Part shown: positions 7,697-15,803 of the stretch, piece after piece | Position numbering within the stretch: position 1 is the first letter of the stretch | How the letters are laid out: each line of letters begins with the position of its first letter | Origin: an uncultured Porphyromonadaceae bacterium | Lineage (GTDB): Bacteria > Bacteroidota > Bacteroidia > Bacteroidales > Muribaculaceae | Direction of reading: 5' to 3' | Length of the DNA stretch: 33,793 nucleotides | NCBI GenBank assembly: GCA_947176285.1 | Contig: CAMWQF010000003.1 | Span: 1-33,793 of the forward strand | Position numbers and translations under genes: made by a program | Notes under the pieces: model-generated | What the model saw: only the letters and a program-made list of their open reading frames with translations | Database searches by the model: none | Told to the model about the DNA's origin: nothing

Positions 7697-10575
7697 ATCT
7701 TAACTTTTACTTCAGAGCCGTTGTAGTTTACTTCAAGCCCTTTTGCCTCGCGTGAATAGCCGACCGGTGTTGAAGGCGACACTTTAATGACATTGAATTT
7801 ACGCTCCTTAAGCATACCGGGGAATTCACCTTTACGGTTGCCTATAGTCAGAGTGCCTGAGGCATTGTCATAATTCATCGGTATCATTGAGTATGCACCC
7901 TTTTCATAGTTGTAGTTGAGGTTTTCGTCTTCATAGAGTGTAAACTCACCGTTGTCGCCTGTATAGACATAGAGGTTGATCACATCAGCGGGTTTTTGAT
8001 CAGAATACTGCATCTCCGGACCAAAAGGCACTATTGCTCCGGAACGAACGTAGAGCGGCAGTTTCTCGTAAGGCGCTCCTGCAACGACAGTCTCTCCTCC
8101 TTTAGATGCGACCATACCGGTATAGAAGTCATACCAAGTGGCGCCTTTGGGGAAATATATCTCGCGCTGGCGTGCTCCATACTCATAAACAGGGGCAACC
8201 AGGAATGCATTGCCAAACATATATTGGTCGCCAATATTGCGTGTGGCTGCATCAGCAGTGAATTCCATCACCATAGGGCGCATCACCGTATAGTCGTCGA
8301 AATGAGTCTTGCCGGCAAGCGAATAGATGTAAGGCATCAGGTCGTAGCGGAGGTTGGTGTAGTAGACCACCGACTTGTATGCAGGATGATCTTCAGGAGC
8401 AATATTGAAAATCTCGCGGTAGGGCCATTGTCCATGTGCGCGGAAGAGGGGCGCGAATGCTCCGAACTGATACCAGCGGGTGTTGAGTTCTCTCCATTCT
8501 TTAAGGTCGGGGTTTTCCTTTCCGGTCTTGTAGAATTCATTTTGGGCTTTCACATAGCGGTCTTCAACGCAGAATCCGCCAATGTCCATTGTCCACCAAG
8601 GAATTCCGCTCATGGCGAAGTTAAGCCCGGCTGATATCTGGGCTTTCATGTCTTCCCAGCGAGTGGCAATGTCGCCGCTCCATGTCGCGGTAGAGTAACG
8701 CTGCAGCCCGGCAAATCCGGAGCGAGTCAATAAGAATACACGCTTGTCAGGGTTAGTCTCTCGCTGACCGTTGTAGATTGCATCAGCGTTCGCAAGGGCA
8801 TAAGCATTGAAGTATTTTGTTGAAGGTCCGAGAGCAGTGGGCGTAATCAAGTCTTTGCGATACTGAAGGTCGGTACAGTCACGGATATTTGGCTCGGATG
8901 CATCCATCCACCATGCGTCGATTCCGAGAGGCACATAATGGTCGTTGATCTGGCTCCAGAAGAGTTTGCGTGCCTCCGGGTCGTATGCATCGTAGAATGA
9001 ACTGAGATAGCCGGGGCCTACCCAGTCGCGAATGCTGTCTTGAACAGGAAGCTTATACATCCATCCTTTTTCGTCAAATTCCTTATAATGGTCAGTCGTT
9101 ACATAGAATTTAGGCCATACAGAAATCATGACGCGTGCATTCATATCGTGGATTGTATCAACCATTCCCTTGGGATCCGGAAAACGTGCTCGGTCAAACT
9201 CATGACTGCCCCACGAATCTTGCTCCCAGTGAAGCCAGTCGATCACTATGTTATCAATAGGAATTCCACGACGACGGAATTCTGCCAAGGTGGAAAGAAC
9301 TTCTTCCTGAGTATTGTATTTTTCACGACTTTGCCAGTATCCCATAGCCCATTTCGGCATTATCGGGGCTTTGCCGGTCAAAGTGCGGTAGCCCGATATC
9401 ACGTCATCCATATTGTCGCCATACACGAAGTAATAGTCGATGCCGTCTTGCATCTCGCCCCACCAACTCATCTGCATCTGTTCCTTTGGGTCGCGAGGAT
9501 TGTAGGCACGCAAGCTGCAATATGCCACACCGCCATTGGGTTCCCAGTCTATCTTGATTGGCACGCGCTTGCCTGCCTCAAGTTCGACAGAGAATTTGAA
9601 ACTGTTGGGATTCCATGCCGTACGCCAATGTTCCGGCACCACTTCCTTACCGTCGATCCAGACACTCTGATAGCCGGAATAGTAGAGAATAAACTTATAT
9701 TCTCCCGTTTCGGATGCTTCAATCTCTCCTTCATATGTCACGTGGCTGCCGGCAAATTTAAAGTCGCGTGGAAGGTTGACAACATGTCCGAGGTCGCCTC
9801 TGATAAGATGCTCGAAATAGATAGAGTCTTCACGCACCACCAATGTCTCCTCATTAGGATCGGCAGGAACATAAGTGCCGGTCAAAGCCCCTTCTTTCCC
9901 ATCCTTGTCATACAACTTGAACACTCCTCCAAGCTGTTTATAGCCATCCGGATTTCCCCAACGACATAGTGAATAACTATCCCAGAGAATGCCGTAATTG
10001 TCAGTAGACACTATAAATGGTACTGAAACCTTAGTATTATATTGGTAAAGTTCTTCATTCTTCCCTTTGTAGTTGAACTCATCGCTCTGGTGCTGTCCGA
10101 GTCCATAGATGCCTTCATCATCGGAAAGCGATTCAAAAGTCTGGCGTACGGTGTAGCCTTTTGTGCCTTCCACCTCTATTGGTGAAAATTCTCTTCCTCC
10201 GTCTGCTTCAGCAAGAATCAGTTTCCCTTCTTTGTCGAAGAATTTTACATCCCCATCGCTCAGCGAAACCGTGGCGCAAATGGCGGAAGTGACTACAGAG
10301 ACAGTGGAATCAGTCTCCTTGATATCATATTCCACGTCGGATGGACGCTCAAGCACCACAAGACTTTCATCAGGAGCAAATTTCTTATCGGGAGTTGCTG
10401 TCACGCGAATGATTTTGTCTCCATACACTTGAAGGCGTACCTTCTTTACTCCGGATTCCTGATGTGAGCCGACATTCACTGTCACTCCACCGGCATCTTT
10501 TTTGTAGGCTTGGTTGCCGCATGATCCTAATAGGAAGCCGCCGACCAATAACCAGGATATTGCAGATAGTTTCAT
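7693..10575 (-). CDS. GH31 alpha-xylosidase lipoprotein with inserted PA14 domain
   Basis: The 960-residue lipoprotein has a lipobox LLGSC (C19). Order: N-terminal beta-sandwich (about 30-225), a PA14-type insert (about 225-360, with EIEASETGEYKFILYYSGYQ and VWIDGK), the catalytic TIM barrel (about 400-740) and C-terminal beta domains. The nucleophile is D558 in WWMDASEP and the acid/base D635 in TWSGDIATRWEDM. A PA14 insert in GH31 is a known trait of xyloglucan-active alpha-xylosidases (for example in Bacteroides ovatus and Cellvibrio), which remove the xylose at the non-reducing end of the oligosaccharide. It is the first gene of a three-gene operon and has its own -7 promoter box at 10601-10608. 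This gene is the best single marker of the locus substrate. Confidence 0.93.
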   Translation of the reverse strand: MKLSAISWLLVGGFLLGSCGNQAYKKDAGGVTVNVGSHQESGVKKVRLQVYGDKIIRVTATPDKKFAPDESLVVLERPSDVEYDIKETDSTVSVVTSAICATVSLSDGDVKFFDKEGKLILAEADGGREFSPIEVEGTKGYTVRQTFESLSDDEGIYGLGQHQSDEFNYKGKNEELYQYNTKVSVPFIVSTDNYGILWDSYSLCRWGNPDGYKQLGGVFKLYDKDGKEGALTGTYVPADPNEETLVVREDSIYFEHLIRGDLGHVVNLPRDFKFAGSHVTYEGEIEASETGEYKFILYYSGYQSVWIDGKEVVPEHWRTAWNPNSFKFSVELEAGKRVPIKIDWEPNGGVAYCSLRAYNPRDPKEQMQMSWWGEMQDGIDYYFVYGDNMDDVISGYRTLTGKAPIMPKWAMGYWQSREKYNTQEEVLSTLAEFRRRGIPIDNIVIDWLHWEQDSWGSHEFDRARFPDPKGMVDTIHDMNARVMISVWPKFYVTTDHYKEFDEKGWMYKLPVQDSIRDWVGPGYLSSFYDAYDPEARKLFWSQINDHYVPLGIDAWWMDASEPNIRDCTDLQYRKDLITPTALGPSTKYFNAYALANADAIYNGQRETNPDKRVFLLTRSGFAGLQRYSTATWSGDIATRWEDMKAQISAGLNFAMSGIPWWTMDIGGFCVEDRYVKAQNEFYKTGKENPDLKEWRELNTRWYQFGAFAPLFRAHGQWPYREIFNIAPEDHPAYKSVVYYTNLRYDLMPYIYSLAGKTHFDDYTVMRPMVMEFTADAATRNIGDQYMFGNAFLVAPVYEYGARQREIYFPKGATWYDFYTGMVASKGGETVVAGAPYEKLPLYVRSGAIVPFGPEMQYSDQKPADVINLYVYTGDNGEFTLYEDENLNYNYEKGAYSMIPMNYDNASGTLTIGNRKGEFPGMLKERKFNVIKVSPSTPVGYSREAKGLEVNYNGSEVKVKI

Positions 10576-10597
10576 AATTTGGTTGGGTTAAATTTTG

Positions 10598-10613
10598 TCG
10601 CAAAATTAATAAA
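10598..10613 (-). promoter_or_regulatory. Promoter core of the GH31-GH2-GH3 operon
   Basis: On the minus strand, 10608-10601 reads TAATTTTG (TAnnTTTG), about 26 bases upstream of the GH31 ATG. No good -33 TTG is seen, as is common for activator-dependent promoters. The 16-base stretch TTTATTAATTTTGCGA is identical to that at the HTCS promoter (15764-15779). The 131-base gap between the truncated sensor and GH31 holds nothing else recognisable. Confidence 0.55.
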
Positions 10614-10706
10614 AAAATCCGCTGATATAGGTTATCGTGTGTATATCAATGGGAACAGTTGCTTTTTCGATAGGGTGGAATTGTTAATTCCGACGGTATG
10701 TTTTGT

Positions 10707-13700
10707 TCACTCGTCAGAAGATTGTGGTGAGTCAGAAGGTTGTTCCATACTATCTATGGGGAGTTCCACAATTAATACGACTCCGGTCTCGACATTGTCG
10801 GTCACTTTTACTGTGCCTCGGTGCATGCCGGCATATTTGCTGACTTGATTTAGTGCTATCCCGGTCTGAATCTCCAGATCCGACTTATTCTTGTCTTTGA
10901 GATGATAGAAACTATCGAATATAAATTCCTTGTCTTTGTCAGGGATTCCGTTTCCAGTATCCGACACCTTGATACGCAATGAAGAGAACACATCGCCTAT
11001 CTTCTCCACTGTAACGTTGATGCTGCCGTAGGCTGGTGTGAAGTTAAAGGCATTATTAATGAGATTATGGAGTATCTTTTCAATTATCCCCTTATCAAAT
11101 GCCATGATTATTTCCGGCATATTTGACTGGAATGTGTAGTTTACTCTTTTACGCTCAGCTGTGGAAGCAAAAGAATCATACACCCTCTTGCATACGCTCA
11201 CCACATCTCCTTCTGTCGGGTTGAAAGGCACTTCATCTTGTTTATCCCTGTCTATGTCAAGCAATAGGTTGACGTTTGAAAGCAGGTTGGTCATCTCTTC
11301 CTTAAGCAGTCTCAATCGTTTTCTTTGCTGAGGGTTGTCTGCACTCTGGATGATGCCATCAAGAGGTGGCATTATTTCTATTAGGGGAGTCCTGAAGTCA
11401 TTGCCCATCCTTTTGAAGAATTTATATTTGAGCTGATTGAGTTCATCCTCCTTTATCTTTTGGAGTCGATTTCTTTCAAATTTGGTGAATAATTTCACGG
11501 CTCCGAACACAGCCAGGGCAAACAGAAGGACATAGATGATATAAGCCCAAACAGTGCGCCAAATTGAGGGGAAAACCTTGATGGAAATCATAGCCGGTTC
11601 TAAACTTTCGTACCCATCGTTGTTGATTCCGATCACTTGCAGGGTGTAGTTGCCAGGCGAAAGGTTGGTGTAGGTCACGCTATGCTGTCCTGATGATAAT
11701 GTCCTCCATTCATCATCGTATCCTTCAAGTTTATACTTGTAGACCGTCTTATCCGGAAGAGCATAGTTATCGGTTGTAAAATATATGGTAAAGTCTTTGA
11801 CATTGTGGGGCAACTGAATTACACCTCCATCGCGAAGCGCTTCGCTGATGATCACCTTCCCTCCGATTTCTTTTGCTGGAAGTACAAGTTTATTGCTAAT
11901 ATAGAGGTCTGTAAAATTTATTCGTGGTGCTACGGAGTTGAATTGAATTTCTGTTGGGATAAAATGATTGACGCCGTAAAGTCCGCCTAACAGAATCTCT
12001 CCCGACGGGAGCTTTGCAAACGATCTTTGGTTGAAGTCACTGTCCATCAGCCCATCTTCCATGTCATAATGACGTTTCGAAATATCTATATTTCCGGTTT
12101 CGTCAGCATAACTTATGTTAAGGCTGGTGAGTACCCTCCCTTCACTCACCCAGATTGTGCCATTGTTGTCTTCGATGAGTCCTGTGATATAGTTCTTGGT
12201 CTTGCCATCATACGTGGCTACCTCCATCATTTTGTCATGTTCTCGGTCGATTAATTTGAGTCCCTGTGATGTAGCCGCCCAAAGCAGTCCTCTTGAGTCC
12301 TCAAACAATTGGGATATTTTCCAAGAAGAAGTGTCAAAATCCTTATTTAGGCTTTTAATGTCGTGGATGCGGTTGTCAGTGGGATTAAAGAAGTCAATTC
12401 CTCCGGAATGTCCAAAATAAACGTTGCCATCTTTTGATTTTAAAGCACTGGTCAGATAGTCTGATCTTAATTCGCTGTTGGAAGTGTTGAATTCTTTGAT
12501 CTCTCCTGTGGCAGGATTGTAATGAAACACGCCTCTGCCAAGGCTTGCAACCCATATTCCTCCTTCTCCGTCGTGAGCAACTGACCAAGCGTAGCAGATA
12601 TCCAGGTTTGAGCCGGTGTTGACATTTTCAAACTTACCATTGCGTACTCTCCTGAGTCCGCGCTGGAAAGCACCTACATATAGGGTGCCGTCATTGGTCG
12701 TAGCCAAACTGGTGATTGCTCCGGGTGTGTCGCCATCTGCAGGATCCGGTATGGAATATTTTTCTCCGGTGGAAGTGTTCCATTTCCATAAGCCGGAACT
12801 GTCAGTACCTACCCATACCCATGGGCCCTCAGCAGGAGTCATGCAGTTTACGTCAGGGAGTTTTTCGAGTGAAAATTTGTGTATGCAATTATTGTCTGTG
12901 AACAATCCCTTTTTATAAGAACCTAAAAATGTGGTGCCTGCGTTATCTTTGAGAATGTAGGTGAGAGTATTTTTGTAAGTGATATCGTCAGGGTGGTCGG
13001 CGGTGATGAATTGGATTTGGTCTCCGTTGAATGCTATTTGTTCCAAGCCATGGTTGTCTCTGACTATCCAAAGGATACCATTGTCATCTTGATATATATG
13101 TTTAACGTTGACGTGCCTATCACGTTGAGGAATCTTATTGGATATCCATTTCCCTTCTTTCCCGTCGTAGACCTCAATAAGCCTTGGGGAAAATACCCAA
13201 TAGCGATTATTGTTGTCAATAGTCAACATATAGTTCTCTTTGATTTTGGGTCCGTTTGTGTCATCGGGTGCCACATGAGATATCGTCGTCAGTGAGTGGG
13301 GGTCTATCCATGTCAATGCCCCGCTTTCATCTACGATTACAGGAGAACCGAATTTATTGAAATTGATGTTGCTTATGCTAAATCCTTCCGGAGGGATAAA
13401 ATCAGCCTTTTGAGCATGACCGATGCCGTTAGGAATTTTATAAAGTCCGTCATTTGCCATTGCTATCCAGATGGATCCATCCTTGTCTGATTGGATATCG
13501 TTGACCAGTCCGGTAGGAATACCCGCATCTGTCAGCAATTGATCGGTGTCAGCAAAAATTTTAAGAGTGGCAGGATCGTAAATTCCAAAACTTTGACCTT
13601 CGGTCTTTACCCATAGCCTTCCTTGGGAATCTTCACATATTTTTTGGACATATCCATTGAGAAATGTTGCTGAATCAGGAAATTCCGTTCTTGCAGGAAT

Positions 13701-13910
13701 TATTGAATAGCCGTCGAATCTGCATACCCCTGTTGCAGTACCTACCCATATCATTCCATTGTGGTCCCGGTGTAATGTGGTGATCAAATGGTTGTATGAA
13801 CCGGGTATGGCTTCAAAATGGTATCGCGTTGACGCTGCCTTCACCGTCACCGGAGAAAGAAAAGTCAGGGCAAAGAATGTAAATGAGATTATGTTTTTTC
13901 TTAGATTCAT
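10707..13910 (-). CDS. Truncated HTCS-like sensor pseudokinase (no receiver, no AraC domain)
   Basis: The 1067-residue protein is a clear paralogue of the full HTCS at 15804-19886. It has a signal peptide (about 1-26), Reg_prop two-bladed propeller sensor repeats (for example MIWVGTATGVCRFDGYS, GLLWAATSQGL), a Y_Y_Y domain (about 715-778, YKYKLEGYDDEW, TNLSPGNYTLQV), one membrane helix (about 786-806), a HisKA-like region and an HATPase-like domain that ends the protein. A full HTCS has about 300 more residues (receiver plus AraC HTH). The phosphoacceptor histidine is N837 (GNDFRTPL in place of SHDLRTPL). The N-box and G1 (SDTGNGI) remain, but the ATP-lid GxGxG is degenerate (EIQTGIALN). It lies 36 bases after GH43 and is probably co-transcribed with it. 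Probably a non-catalytic co-sensor or decoy; the reading frame is intact, so it is not an evident pseudogene. Confidence 0.88.
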   Translation of the reverse strand: MNLRKNIISFTFFALTFLSPVTVKAASTRYHFEAIPGSYNHLITTLHRDHNGMIWVGTATGVCRFDGYSIIPARTEFPDSATFLNGYVQKICEDSQGRLWVKTEGQSFGIYDPATLKIFADTDQLLTDAGIPTGLVNDIQSDKDGSIWIAMANDGLYKIPNGIGHAQKADFIPPEGFSISNINFNKFGSPVIVDESGALTWIDPHSLTTISHVAPDDTNGPKIKENYMLTIDNNNRYWVFSPRLIEVYDGKEGKWISNKIPQRDRHVNVKHIYQDDNGILWIVRDNHGLEQIAFNGDQIQFITADHPDDITYKNTLTYILKDNAGTTFLGSYKKGLFTDNNCIHKFSLEKLPDVNCMTPAEGPWVWVGTDSSGLWKWNTSTGEKYSIPDPADGDTPGAITSLATTNDGTLYVGAFQRGLRRVRNGKFENVNTGSNLDICYAWSVAHDGEGGIWVASLGRGVFHYNPATGEIKEFNTSNSELRSDYLTSALKSKDGNVYFGHSGGIDFFNPTDNRIHDIKSLNKDFDTSSWKISQLFEDSRGLLWAATSQGLKLIDREHDKMMEVATYDGKTKNYITGLIEDNNGTIWVSEGRVLTSLNISYADETGNIDISKRHYDMEDGLMDSDFNQRSFAKLPSGEILLGGLYGVNHFIPTEIQFNSVAPRINFTDLYISNKLVLPAKEIGGKVIISEALRDGGVIQLPHNVKDFTIYFTTDNYALPDKTVYKYKLEGYDDEWRTLSSGQHSVTYTNLSPGNYTLQVIGINNDGYESLEPAMISIKVFPSIWRTVWAYIIYVLLFALAVFGAVKLFTKFERNRLQKIKEDELNQLKYKFFKRMGNDFRTPLIEIMPPLDGIIQSADNPQQRKRLRLLKEEMTNLLSNVNLLLDIDRDKQDEVPFNPTEGDVVSVCKRVYDSFASTAERKRVNYTFQSNMPEIIMAFDKGIIEKILHNLINNAFNFTPAYGSINVTVEKIGDVFSSLRIKVSDTGNGIPDKDKEFIFDSFYHLKDKNKSDLEIQTGIALNQVSKYAGMHRGTVKVTDNVETGVVLIVELPIDSMEQPSDSPQSSDE

Positions 13911-13946
13911 GTTTGCATTTTCTTAGACATGCCGGTGTTTCAGCGG

Positions 13947-15530
13947 CTATTCGTTGAGAAATTGGATTCGGTGTAAGGTACACAATGATTTGCCACTCGG
14001 AGTGTTGAATACCAGATATAGCGGATGCTTCCCTTTAAGGGTAGCCACGCCCGAAACATCTGCCTTGATTCTCAACGGTTTGATCGGATCGGAGTCCTTT
14101 ATCACGAAATTACCTACGGGAGAGGGATTCCCTTTCCATGGAGCCTCGGTGAATACTGTGATAGTCCCTTCCACACCTTCCGGAATCAAGTCGAGGGCAA
14201 GTTCCACCTTCTCGGATCCATTCAGTTTGTCAAAGTTAAAGTATTTGTAGCCAACGATGCTTCCGTCAGTGTTGTTCACTACCGGGTTGATATTGAGGTC
14301 GGGATGATAGGGTTGGCTGATGTTATGATCGTCATAATACACCGGCAAGAAGTGCGATCCGCTGTAGTGAAGGCGGGGGTAGGTCTGATATGCGCCGTCT
14401 TTGCCCGTGAAATGTGAGGCAATTGCAGCAGGATATAGTTTGAGCGGATCAAGACCGTCGGTCTCAAAACCTTCGGAAGTGTATTCAGCCTCGCTAATTG
14501 TCACCTTTCCACCTTTCCCTTTCTCAATCGTCACATCTATTGGCGCCACCATCGCTTGGCGTGAGTATTCATCAGTGCCGCACTGACGGTGATAGAACAC
14601 CCACCATTGGTCGCCGATTTTTAGTATTGATCCATGAGTGTTGCCGTTTGGAGTGGCAGTATAGATTGTGTTTCCGTCAGCATCAGTGTCGCGTCCGCGT
14701 CCATCGATGATTGTGCCTCCGAAAGTCCAAGGTCCGAGCGGGTTGTCGCTGTATGCGTAAGCAAGGGTGAAATTTGACTGTGGAAGTCCCCATTCCCCAT
14801 CTTTTGTCATACGTGAATAGATAAGGACATATTTATCGTCGATTTTGCGGATTGAAGATGCCTCGAAAAATCTGAATTTGTTGTCATCGCCATCCTCAAA
14901 ACCACCGATCATCCTTTCTATAGGCTGGGTGCTGGGCTTTACAGTTGCCATGGTATTCGGGTCAAGTTCAGCCCCATAGCTTGTTCCGAAACCCCAATAT
15001 CCATATACCCTTCCGTCGTCATCAACGAATACAGCGGGGTCAAATCTCAACACGCCATCGCAAACATCGAGGTTGCTGCTGTCCCAGTTGATCACTTCAA
15101 ACGGTCCGTCGGGACGCTTTGACACGGCGGCTTGGCCGTTTCTGCCCCCACGTTGGTTGTTGGGGTAGAGGTAGTATTCCTTAGATCCATCGGGAAGTGT
15201 CTTGACTGCAATGTCAGGTGCGAATAGCACGTCTGCCGGTTGAGGATTGCCGTTTCCATCTTTGTCACTCTTGAATATGATGCCGTCATACCTCCAGTTG
15301 TTGAGCGAGTCAGGGTCTGCCGACCATACTACGAGGTCTGTTCCGCAATACATTGTGCGGAGCATGTCATGGCTGCCATAGATATACACTCTTTGCTTGC
15401 CCGGATTGTCCGGGTCATCCAAAAGATAAGGCTCCCCATCCGGAATATGCTCCCAAAGAGGCAGGTAAGGATTCATCGACCAGGCTCCCAGAGACACCAT
15501 CACCATTACTCCCAAAACAATCTTTTTCAT
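13947..15530 (-). CDS. GH43 family glycoside hydrolase (probable alpha-L-arabinofuranosidase)
   Basis: The 527-residue protein has a signal peptide (about 1-18) and a five-bladed GH43 propeller (about 20-345). The three expected carboxylates are visible: base D31 in IPDGEPYL, pKa-modulating D164 in RFDPAVFVDDDG, and acid E223 in FFEASSIRK. A C-terminal beta-sandwich (about 385-527) follows, with an aromatic-rich start (YQTYPRLHYSGSHF). In xyloglucan PULs, GH43 enzymes remove arabinofuranose from side chains of Solanaceae-type xyloglucan; the family also includes xylosidases and galactan-active enzymes, so the specificity is inferred. It is divergent from the HTCS and leads the operon containing the truncated sensor. 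The start at 15530 is supported by the signal peptide. Confidence 0.85.
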   Translation of the reverse strand: MKKIVLGVMVMVSLGAWSMNPYLPLWEHIPDGEPYLLDDPDNPGKQRVYIYGSHDMLRTMYCGTDLVVWSADPDSLNNWRYDGIIFKSDKDGNGNPQPADVLFAPDIAVKTLPDGSKEYYLYPNNQRGGRNGQAAVSKRPDGPFEVINWDSSNLDVCDGVLRFDPAVFVDDDGRVYGYWGFGTSYGAELDPNTMATVKPSTQPIERMIGGFEDGDDNKFRFFEASSIRKIDDKYVLIYSRMTKDGEWGLPQSNFTLAYAYSDNPLGPWTFGGTIIDGRGRDTDADGNTIYTATPNGNTHGSILKIGDQWWVFYHRQCGTDEYSRQAMVAPIDVTIEKGKGGKVTISEAEYTSEGFETDGLDPLKLYPAAIASHFTGKDGAYQTYPRLHYSGSHFLPVYYDDHNISQPYHPDLNINPVVNNTDGSIVGYKYFNFDKLNGSEKVELALDLIPEGVEGTITVFTEAPWKGNPSPVGNFVIKDSDPIKPLRIKADVSGVATLKGKHPLYLVFNTPSGKSLCTLHRIQFLNE

Positions 15531-15543
15531 ATATGTTAGATTT

Positions 15544-15565
15544 TATCATCCTCTCAACGATGATA
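15544..15565. repeat. Inverted repeat in the GH43 leader
   Basis: TATCATC (15544-15550) and GATGATA (15559-15565) form a 7-bp stem with an 8-base loop, 13 bases upstream of the GH43 ATG. It may fold in the GH43 mRNA leader near the ribosome-binding region, or act as an operator. No function is known. Confidence 0.3.
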
Positions 15566-15635
15566 GGATCCCCGATTATGGCTCCTGTTTTTTCGGCTGA
15601 GGTTGATTCAAGATGCAAAATAAACGAAATTTTTT

Positions 15636-15643
15636 CAAATATA
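15636..15643 (-). promoter_or_regulatory. Candidate -7 box for the GH43 / truncated-sensor operon
   Basis: On the minus strand, 15643-15636 reads TATATTTG, matching TAnnTTTG, and would give a leader of about 100 bases. No clear -33 TTG lies at the right distance. The intergenic region 15531-15803 is the divergent control region of GH43 and the HTCS. Confidence 0.4.
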
Positions 15644-15763
15644 CAATTAAGCGTAAAGAAAAAATGCGCGTGTGCGGTTATGAGGATCTGTGGCTAGTCC
15701 TATGGATTAGTCTGCGAGCCAGATATCATTATTTTTCTAAAATGGGATAGGAAATCGAATATA

Positions 15764-15779
15764 TTTATTAATTTTGCGA
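15764..15779 (+). promoter_or_regulatory. Promoter core of the HTCS gene
   Basis: TAATTTTG at 15769-15776 matches TAnnTTTG, 28 bases before the annotated ATG. The surrounding 16 bases TTTATTAATTTTGCGA are identical to the GH31 operon promoter on the opposite strand. Confidence 0.5.
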
Positions 15780-15803
15780 AATGAACCTACAGTATATTAA
15801 GGC

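Noticed and set aside
7996..8634. 212-codon plus-strand frame
   Set aside because: Antisense to the GH31 C-terminal part, no recognisable domain.
9040..9969. 309-codon plus-strand frame
   Set aside because: It lies fully antisense to the GH31 catalytic and PA14 regions, has His/Cys-rich shadow composition, and no domain or promoter.
10576..10706. Idea that the truncated sensor is a frameshifted full HTCS
   Set aside because: The 131 bases after its stop hold no receiver or AraC motifs in any frame, and GH31 begins directly after; the missing domains are gone, not out of frame.
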